Shown piece after piece: positions 5,439 to 10,553 of a stretch of 10,553 nt of DNA. Origin of the DNA: Caldisericota bacterium (GTDB taxonomy: Bacteria; CG03; B21-G15); assembly GCA_003650255.1 (NCBI GenBank), contig QMOP01000030.1:1-10553 (forward strand), read 5' to 3'. Under the pieces are notes generated by a model. The model was not told the DNA's origin and ran no database searches. It saw only the letters and a list, made by a program, of their open reading frames with translations. The position numbers were made by a program, and so were the translations under genes. Position 1 is the stretch's first letter; the number at the start of each line of letters is the position of its first letter.

Positions 5439-7574
5439 TTACTCCTCCTTCACTTCCTCTTCTGTTTCACCACTCTCTGCCTCCTCTTTCTCCTCTTTAC
5501 TTGCCTTATACCTCTCAACCCACTCCTTCAATTTTTCATTATTTGGATTGAGTTCTAAAGATTTCTCATAATTCTTTAAACCATTCTCCTCATCTCCTAT
5601 TGCAAAAAATGCACTTCCAAGATACTGATATGTCTGCCAAATGTGAGGGTTGTATCTCAAACTTTCTTCAAACTCAACTATTGATCTTTTGTATTCTCCA
5701 TCTCTATAATATTCAACTCCTTTATTAAAGTGTTCAAATGCTTTATCATTATCAAGAACTGTTTCCTCTTCCTCTTCTCCTTCAAGTTCCTTCAACCTTC
5801 TTTCCATCCTCTCCTTTTCTCTTTCCTCTTCCTCTGCAAGTTCCTTTTCAACCTCATCCATTAGATTTGGAATTGCTTCCTCTCCTGCGGTTAACTCCTC
5901 TGGCTCAATTCCTGCAAATCTTCTTACTCCACCAAGAGAAATTCTTCCTTCTGCCTCAAGTTGTCTTACTTTTTCTATAATCTGTCTCCTTTTCTCCTGT
6001 ATTGCTATCTCACTTGCCTGCGCTGCCCTTCCTGCTTCCATCTCCTCCTCTACAATTCTTCTTGCTGCCTCAGTTAAATTTCCCATCATCCTTTCCCTTA
6101 CCTCATCTGAAGCATTTTTTAGTGCTATTGCTATATCAACTGCTGAAATTTCTGGAAGTATTGTCTGAAGTGTTGCATCATCAAGTTCAGCAAGTTGATC
6201 AAAAGTGAAAACAAGCGACCTTGCTTTCTCAGCAACTTCAGGACTCCTTGAAGAAAGTTCTTCAAGAACTCTGTTTCTTGTCTCTTCATCCATCAAATCA
6301 AGAAGTTCACTCAATCTATCAATTCCACCTGATACAAGGTCAAGACGTCTCTTTATAATCTGTTCAAGTTTAGAAAGTTTCCTCTGAGGAACAAGACGCA
6401 TCTGTGCAAGAGCAATCGCAAATTCACTCCTTTTATCAGGTGGAAACATTGCAAGTAATCTTGATGCTTTTCCTATATCAAGATAATGAAGAACACTTGC
6501 AACAACTTCTGGTGGCTGATTTACAAGTAGAAATCCAAGTTTCTTTAAATCCTCATCCTTAACCCATTGAAATGGTTTAAATATCATCTTTCCCACCTCC
6601 TCTTCAGGCAAAGGAAGCCCTTCTATAAACTCTTTTCTTCTTCTCTCAAGTTCCTCAGGAGATATTTCTTCACCTTCAGGAAGTTGCTCCTCTATTTCCT
6701 CTCCTTTTTCCTCTTCTGGAGGAACCTCCTCTTCCTCCTCTTTTTTAGTTACCTCTCCCTCTCCTGTAACCTCCCCAAAACCTCCACCACCTCCACCTGC
6801 GGCTTCTACTTCACTCGGCATCTCTTTTAATTCCTTTAATGTGCTTAAAAGAGAAAACATGAATTTTCTTAAAGGTCCAAATAGGAATAAAAGAAAGAGT
6901 AAAACAAGTAATGCAGCAATAAAATAAAGCCAGAAATATGGATTTGTTAAAAAATGGAGAAGTTTTTTTGTTGGATTAAACTTTACCCTTCTTATTATAA
7001 GTTTATCTCCTCTTTGGAGGTCAATTCCAAGCATATCAATTACAGTATCCCTTGCAGCAGAAACCATCTCATCAGGAACTGATTTATCAATTATAAGAGT
7101 TGCTCTTATATTCTTTATAAAATCTGCTGGAACCTTTACGAGTGTCTCTATGGTTCTTCTAACTCCACTTGCTGCTTTCTCTTTCTTCTCTTCCTCTTTT
7201 TCAACAAGGTCTTTTTTAAGGGGTATTCCAGGCAAAAACTCTGTTGGCTTTGGTGGTGCAGGCGCTTCTCCTCCTTTTGTCTCCTGTTTTGCCCACGTTT
7301 CTGTCTCTATCTTTGACTTCTCAACATTAGGAGTGATATTTATAACACAACTTGCTTTTTCCGGACCAAGCATCCTCTCAAGAACAGTATTGACATAATC
7401 CTCCAATTTCTTCTCAAGTTTTGTTTTCTGCTCTATTAAAGCAACATAATCAACATCAGAAATTGTTGGCTTTGCCTCCTGAGTATATCCAGGCAGTATC
7501 AGAAATAGTATGAGTAAAATATTCATAATCATTTTTGGAATAATTATATTATCATGAATTTTTAAAAATGTCAA
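5439..7574 (-). CDS. FliF-type periplasmic domain fused to FliG and TPRs (rotor-like)
   Basis: This 711-residue protein reads as a reduced flagellar rotor in one chain (numbering from the TTG at 7574). It has a hydrophobic signal or anchor at about 15-29. Residues 42-200 resemble the C-terminal periplasmic part of FliF: YVNTVLERMLGPEKASCVI, then FLPGIPL (FliF GVPG loop) and GIDLQRGDKLIIRRVKF (FliF GfxxxRGDxxxVxxxxF). A transmembrane helix lies at 213-233, followed by a Gly- and Glu-rich linker (258-306). FliG middle domain follows (about 338-456, NQPPEVVASVLHYLD in place of EHPQ...), then FliG-C (457-548, FTFDQLAELDDATLQ and ALKNAS). TPRs occupy about 610-690. FliF TM1/RBM1/RBM2 and the FliG N-domain are absent. 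The start is uncertain: TTG 7574 has AGAGGA 10 nt upstream, while ATG 7532 or 7526 would give a cleaner signal peptide but has no ribosome site. The gene starts 6 nt after the barrel gene. Confidence 0.9.
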   Translation of the reverse strand: MTFLKIHDNIIIPKMIMNILLILFLILPGYTQEAKPTISDVDYVALIEQKTKLEKKLEDYVNTVLERMLGPEKASCVINITPNVEKSKIETETWAKQETKGGEAPAPPKPTEFLPGIPLKKDLVEKEEEKKEKAASGVRRTIETLVKVPADFIKNIRATLIIDKSVPDEMVSAARDTVIDMLGIDLQRGDKLIIRRVKFNPTKKLLHFLTNPYFWLYFIAALLVLLFLLFLFGPLRKFMFSLLSTLKELKEMPSEVEAAGGGGGGFGEVTGEGEVTKKEEEEEVPPEEEKGEEIEEQLPEGEEISPEELERRRKEFIEGLPLPEEEVGKMIFKPFQWVKDEDLKKLGFLLVNQPPEVVASVLHYLDIGKASRLLAMFPPDKRSEFAIALAQMRLVPQRKLSKLEQIIKRRLDLVSGGIDRLSELLDLMDEETRNRVLEELSSRSPEVAEKARSLVFTFDQLAELDDATLQTILPEISAVDIAIALKNASDEVRERMMGNLTEAARRIVEEEMEAGRAAQASEIAIQEKRRQIIEKVRQLEAEGRISLGGVRRFAGIEPEELTAGEEAIPNLMDEVEKELAEEEEREKERMERRLKELEGEEEEETVLDNDKAFEHFNKGVEYYRDGEYKRSIVEFEESLRYNPHIWQTYQYLGSAFFAIGDEENGLKNYEKSLELNPNNEKLKEWVERYKASKEEKEEAESGETEEEVKEE
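5442..5450 (-). promoter_or_regulatory. Strong ribosome binding site of the coiled-coil gene
   Basis: AAGGAGGAG lies within the last codons of the rotor-like gene. Its AGGAGG core ends 8 nt before the ATG at 5435. It fixes that start and suggests high translation of the coiled-coil protein. Confidence 0.85.
7543..7574 (-). promoter_or_regulatory. Possible internal promoter before the rotor-like gene
   Basis: On the - strand, TTGACA at 7574-7569 is followed by TAATAT at 7551-7546 (17-base spacer), with an overlapping perfect TATAAT at 7548-7543 (20-base spacer). Initiation would fall near 7536-7539, just before the ATG at 7532, giving an almost leaderless message. The same bases are coding if the TTG at 7574 is the real start, and AT-rich DNA often yields such matches by chance. 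Confidence 0.3.
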
Positions 7575-7580
7575 GGTTTT

Positions 7581-9173
7581 TTATTCCTCTAATCCTTTCA
7601 AAAATTCCAAACCCTCAACTCCAGTTGGTTTCTCCTCTGCTTCAACCTTCTGTATAAAACTTCTTAAATTCTCATCTGTTGGGTCAAGTTCAAGTGATTT
7701 CTTCCAGTACTGAAGCGCCTTTTTAGTATCTCCAAGGGCATAAAATGCTGAACCAATTCTCTTATAAGCAAGTGCATTGTTTGGTTCTAAAATCAAAACA
7801 TCCTGCGCTTCTTTTATTGCAAGGTCATATTTTCCTTCATAGAAATAATTAAGTGACTGATAGAGTTTCTGGTCAACAAGTGTCATTCCTTTCGCAAGTT
7901 CTGGCTCAGGCGTCCTTATTCCCTCCCTTTCCTTAATTGCTTGAATTAATCTCTGAACCTTTATATTTGATGGATTAAGAGAAAGAACATATCTTAAAAT
8001 CTCAAGAGTATGATCAACTCTTCTGTCCATATATTTCATAACCGCTCTTCTTACAAGTTCATCCTCCTTATTATCGGTTATTGACCTTGGAACTATTCTT
8101 GCTATCAAATCAAGTCTGTCAAGCATGTAAACATATGTCTTATTCTGAGGATCATAGTTTATAGCTAAATTTATTAAATCCTTTGCCTTATCAAAATATC
8201 CTTTTTCAAGTGCTGCAACTGCTTTTAGATAATTTGAACGAGCAATCTTTTCTCTTGCTGCTTCTACTGATGGACCAAATTTCACACTTGCAGAAAGTCT
8301 GTGTGAAATTCCAAGCTCATGAACAGCCATTGCATAGTCAAATCCATAATCCTTCCACTTAAAGCCAAAACCAAGAGTTATTTCGTTTACATCTATTCCA
8401 AATCTTATAGCAGTATAAATAAGTGGCCAGTACTCAACACCAAAATGATAGTCAATCCCAGGAACCTTAACATTTTTTACAAGATCAAGAGATGTTATTA
8501 AACGATTCTTCAAAAGTTTATATGCTGCTCCAAGTCGCATTGTAAGTGGAAGTTTATCCTCTGAAGGTGAAATCTCAATTTCAAGAAGATTCTGAAGATT
8601 CAGTCCAACCTGTAAATTCTTAATCGCTGGTTTATATATTGCTCCCATATCAACTACAAAACTTGAGTTTGTGTGCCAATCAAGTGTATGTCTTAAAAAT
8701 TTAATATTTGCTCCAAGATTAAGATAATCAGCAACCCTTTTTCCTATACTTATTGTTGCTGCGAGTTGTTCATCTTTGAATGAACCAACAAGTTCATTAT
8801 ACTCATTTCTCTTCTCAAATCCACCTGAGTAAAGACGAACAATACTTGCTCCAAGTGTTCCCCAGTTAAGAACCGGTCTTACATAACTTAAAAAGTCATA
8901 CATTGTTCCAGCCCATAACATTGCATGTAAAAATATTCCCTCCTGCCTTGTCAAAGGTGCAAGGCCTGCTGGATTCCAGTAGGTTGCTGTTGCATCCTCT
9001 GCTATCGCAACATACGCCTTTCCCATTCCCAAAGACCTTGCTCCTGCTCCCCATGAAAGGAATGCTCCAGGAGTTCCACCTGTTACTCTTCTTGCAAAAA
9101 TATCAAAAAATATTATTGTTGTTACTGAAAACACAAAAGCAAGAAATGTTGTAATAAACCTTTTTATTTTCAC
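7581..9173 (-). CDS. PorV/UPF0164-like outer-membrane barrel with C-terminal TPRs
   Basis: This is a 530-residue outer-membrane protein in two parts. A signal peptide covers about 1-27 (MKIKRF, a hydrophobic stretch, then IFA). The mature start carries the PorV/UPF0164/FadL-like hallmark GARSLGMGKAYVAIAEDATA (43-62) followed by TYWNPAGLA. Alternating beta-strand sequence runs to about residue 300 and ends in SASVKFG. Residues 306-515 are helical, with TPR units at about 314-348, 438-471 and 472-505 (GSAFYALGD, then KSLELDP). The family includes PorV of type IX secretion, but many members in other phyla have no known role. GTG 9173 is chosen as start because AGGAGG lies 7 nt upstream; the in-frame TTG at 9179 is only 1 nt from it. 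This is the first gene of the motor operon. The TPRs should face the periplasm, which suggests a docking role on the envelope side (inference). Confidence 0.88.
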   Translation of the reverse strand: MKIKRFITTFLAFVFSVTTIIFFDIFARRVTGGTPGAFLSWGAGARSLGMGKAYVAIAEDATATYWNPAGLAPLTRQEGIFLHAMLWAGTMYDFLSYVRPVLNWGTLGASIVRLYSGGFEKRNEYNELVGSFKDEQLAATISIGKRVADYLNLGANIKFLRHTLDWHTNSSFVVDMGAIYKPAIKNLQVGLNLQNLLEIEISPSEDKLPLTMRLGAAYKLLKNRLITSLDLVKNVKVPGIDYHFGVEYWPLIYTAIRFGIDVNEITLGFGFKWKDYGFDYAMAVHELGISHRLSASVKFGPSVEAAREKIARSNYLKAVAALEKGYFDKAKDLINLAINYDPQNKTYVYMLDRLDLIARIVPRSITDNKEDELVRRAVMKYMDRRVDHTLEILRYVLSLNPSNIKVQRLIQAIKEREGIRTPEPELAKGMTLVDQKLYQSLNYFYEGKYDLAIKEAQDVLILEPNNALAYKRIGSAFYALGDTKKALQYWKKSLELDPTDENLRSFIQKVEAEEKPTGVEGLEFLKGLEE

Positions 9174-9180
9174 ATTCAAT

Positions 9181-9186
9181 CCTCCT
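9181..9186 (-). promoter_or_regulatory. Ribosome binding site deciding a GTG start
   Basis: A perfect AGGAGG on the - strand is followed by 7 nt and then GTG at 9173. The alternative TTG at 9179 is 1 nt away, too close for normal initiation. Confidence 0.85.
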
Positions 9187-9193
9187 CACTATC

Positions 9194-9222
9194 ATTATAT
9201 CACGAATAATTGAAATTGACAA
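9194..9222 (-). promoter_or_regulatory. Sigma70-type promoter of the motor operon
   Basis: On the - strand, TTGTCA (9222-9217), a 17-base spacer and a perfect TATAAT (9199-9194) form a near-consensus promoter. A TG one base upstream of the -10 makes it an extended -10. Transcription would start near 9187, leaving a leader of about 14 nt that consists mostly of the ribosome binding site. No flagellar-type (sigma28 or sigma54) promoter is apparent here. Confidence 0.75.
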
Positions 9223-9243
9223 GATAAAATTTTGAAAAATAAT
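9216..9243 (+). promoter_or_regulatory. Possible upstream promoter for the glycosyltransferase gene
   Basis: TTGACA at 9216-9221, a 16-base spacer and AATAAT at 9238-9243. Its -35 overlaps the -35 of the divergent motor-operon promoter. It would give a leader of about 60 nt with no ribosome site. It is the weaker of the two candidates for this gene. Confidence 0.35.
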
Positions 9244-9275
9244 TAGAATTTATTGAATTTTTATAAATTTCTAAA

Positions 9276-9303
9276 TTGACAGGAAAAATATTTTTTATAT
9301 CAT
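9276..9303 (+). promoter_or_regulatory. Promoter of the glycosyltransferase gene
   Basis: A perfect TTGACA (9276-9281), a 16-base spacer and TATCAT (9298-9303, five of six consensus bases). Initiation would fall at about 9310, next to the ATG at 9311, which implies a leaderless message. Confidence 0.55.
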
Positions 9304-9310
9304 TATCTTA

Positions 9311-10553
9311 ATGAAAAAAATTTATCTTATTATTCTTATGGGTTTCTTTTTGAGATTTTTTGGAATACACTATTCAGTTGGTTTTCTCAAAAATTTCAAT
9401 TATGGGTCACTTTATCCAGACGAGAATGTTCTTGTAAAAACATCTCTTGAAAATAAAAAAGGAAGGATTTTTCTTCCTTACTTTTTTGACCAGGGGCCAG
9501 GATACTGTAATTTTTTAACAGTTTCCATAATCTCCATTGAAAAATTGGGGTTAATTCAAGAAGCAAATAGAGAAGAAAAGAAATATTACAAAAGAATGGG
9601 AAGGATTTTCCTTTATGGAAGATATTTGTCATGCCTTGCAGGAACATTATCACTTCTAATTTATTTTTTATTAATAAAAAGAATTACAGATGAAAATGTA
9701 GCATTTATATCAACCCTTATTTTTTCTATTCTGCCGGGACATGTGATTATCTCTCACTTCATAAAATCTGATGTATGGATGATACTTTTTGTTCTACTTG
9801 GTTTATATGCAATATCTTTCAAAAAATTTACACTTGGATTTTTCATTTTTGGAATAGCAACCGGTTTTAAATATATATCCATATTTTCAATCCTCTTTTC
9901 TCTTTTAATCTTCAGGACTCCAATCAAACTCTTATACTTTCTCTCATTTTTACTTGGTCTTCTTCTCTCATCTCCACAACTCATTTATAAATTTCCTCTT
10001 TTTCTTGAAGGAATAAAATACCAGTATTTCCTACAATCAAAACCAGACCCTCTTTATTCAAAAATAAAAGGATTCTTATGGCCTGAATATGGAATAACAT
10101 TTTACTATTATCTTGGACCTCTTATATGTTTTATCTTACTTTTCGCATTTTTCTGGATAATTAAAAACTGGAAGAATTTTCCATGGGAAATAAAAGGAAT
10201 TATTTTATCAATCCTTTTTTACTGCTTCTTCCTTGGCTTTACTTGCGGACCACTAATGAGATATTTAAATCTAATTGCTCCTTTTTTATCACTAATATGC
10301 GCCTCATTTATTATAGACAATAAAAGAAATTTCCTTATTTTACCTGTTATTTTCATATATACATTCTTACTTTCTTTAAAATATGACATAAAACTTACTC
10401 AGGAGGACCCAAGAGAAAAAGCAAATTACTGGGTAATAGAGAATGTTTCAAAATGCAGTAGAATTGGATACTTTAATTTCAGGTTCTGGCTTCCAACAAT
10501 ATTCTGGTTTAATAATCCTGATTACAAACTGATTAATCTGGAAAATATAAAGG
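9311..10553 (+). CDS. GT-C fold membrane glycosyltransferase, PMT/ArnT-like (partial)
   Basis: The frame is open from ATG 9311 to the right edge (414 codons, C-terminus missing). It is a multi-pass membrane protein of the PMT_2/GT39-GT83 type, which moves a sugar from a polyprenyl-phosphate donor to lipid, glycan or protein on the outer face of the inner membrane. An N-terminal helix is followed by a first loop carrying the acidic motif YPDEN (35-39; Asp37 and Glu38 as the catalytic/metal pair). Family-like segments follow: SHFIKSDVWMILFVLLGLYA (148-167), TGFKYISIF (184-192), SSPQLIYKFPLFLEGIKYQY (220-239) and MRYLNLIAPFLSL (316-328). A soluble C-terminal part starts DPREKANYWVIENV (366-379), matching the DxRxxAxxWIxxNV opening in related enzymes. 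The sugar and acceptor cannot be told. No Shine-Dalgarno sequence precedes the ATG. The gene is divergent from the motor operon, so a functional link is only possible. Confidence 0.85.
   Translation, partial: MKKIYLIILMGFFLRFFGIHYSVGFLKNFNYGSLYPDENVLVKTSLENKKGRIFLPYFFDQGPGYCNFLTVSIISIEKLGLIQEANREEKKYYKRMGRIFLYGRYLSCLAGTLSLLIYFLLIKRITDENVAFISTLIFSILPGHVIISHFIKSDVWMILFVLLGLYAISFKKFTLGFFIFGIATGFKYISIFSILFSLLIFRTPIKLLYFLSFLLGLLLSSPQLIYKFPLFLEGIKYQYFLQSKPDPLYSKIKGFLWPEYGITFYYYLGPLICFILLFAFFWIIKNWKNFPWEIKGIILSILFYCFFLGFTCGPLMRYLNLIAPFLSLICASFIIDNKRNFLILPVIFIYTFLLSLKYDIKLTQEDPREKANYWVIENVSKCSRIGYFNFRFWLPTIFWFNNPDYKLINLENIK

Noticed and set aside
5439..7574. Type III secretion inner ring (YscJ/PrgK) instead of FliF
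   Set aside because: YscJ-type proteins correspond to the N-terminal FliF part. Here the GVPG-like loop and RGD-type motif point to the FliF C-terminal periplasmic domain, and the fused FliG settles the flagellar relationship.
9396..9984. - strand open frames of 76-85 codons opposite the glycosyltransferase
   Set aside because: The + strand frame is continuous for 414 codons with clear family motifs. The - strand frames match nothing recognisable.
1..10553. CRISPR arrays, tRNA/rRNA genes, insertion sequences, integrases
   Set aside because: No repeat-spacer pattern, cloverleaf-like sequence, transposase motif or terminal inverted repeat was seen on reading both strands.

Overview
The window is AT-rich and comes from a double-membraned (Gram-negative type) bacterium. 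It encodes a beta-barrel outer-membrane protein, a MotB-type peptidoglycan-binding protein and a lipid-linked-sugar type glycosyltransferase. The proteins are very rich in Glu, Lys, Arg and Ile, and AGA/AGG (Arg), ATA (Ile) and GGA (Gly) codons are common. That combination is frequent in thermophiles and in AT-rich uncultured phyla. The lineage cannot be fixed from this window; Omnitrophota, WOR-3 or Elusimicrobia-like groups are only guesses.

Layout. At 1-149 is the 3' end of an unidentified + strand gene. It converges on a five-gene operon on the - strand that fills 165-9173. In transcription order the operon holds: (i) a PorV/UPF0164-like outer-membrane barrel with C-terminal TPRs; (ii) a protein joining a FliF-type periplasmic domain, a transmembrane helix, the FliG middle and C-terminal domains, and TPRs; (iii) a 1156-residue, almost uninterrupted coiled-coil protein; (iv) MotA; (v) MotB with a long charged insertion splitting its OmpA-like domain. 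The intergenic gaps are 6-7, 3 and 1 nt, and motA and motB overlap by one base, so the genes are almost certainly co-transcribed and partly translationally coupled. A strong sigma70-type promoter with an extended -10 lies at 9194-9222. The divergent gene from 9311 to the right edge encodes a GT-C fold (PMT/ArnT-like) membrane glycosyltransferase, cut by the window end and apparently leaderless.

How the genes fit together. MotA and MotB keep the residues used for ion-driven torque: the MotB Asp, the MotA Pro pair, and the MotA Arg/Glu that face FliG. The fusion protein keeps most of the FliG torque-helix charges. The operon therefore looks like a complete stator plus rotor. No flagellar rod, hook, filament, C-ring FliM/FliN or export gene is visible here, and the rotor is a reduced FliF-FliG fusion. 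With a giant cytoplasmic coiled coil and an outer-membrane barrel in the same operon, the best inference is an envelope-spanning rotary or gliding-type motor. It would be comparable in logic, not homology, to GldLM/type IX secretion gliding or Myxococcus Agl-Glt gliding. This is the strongest candidate for an undescribed system in the window.
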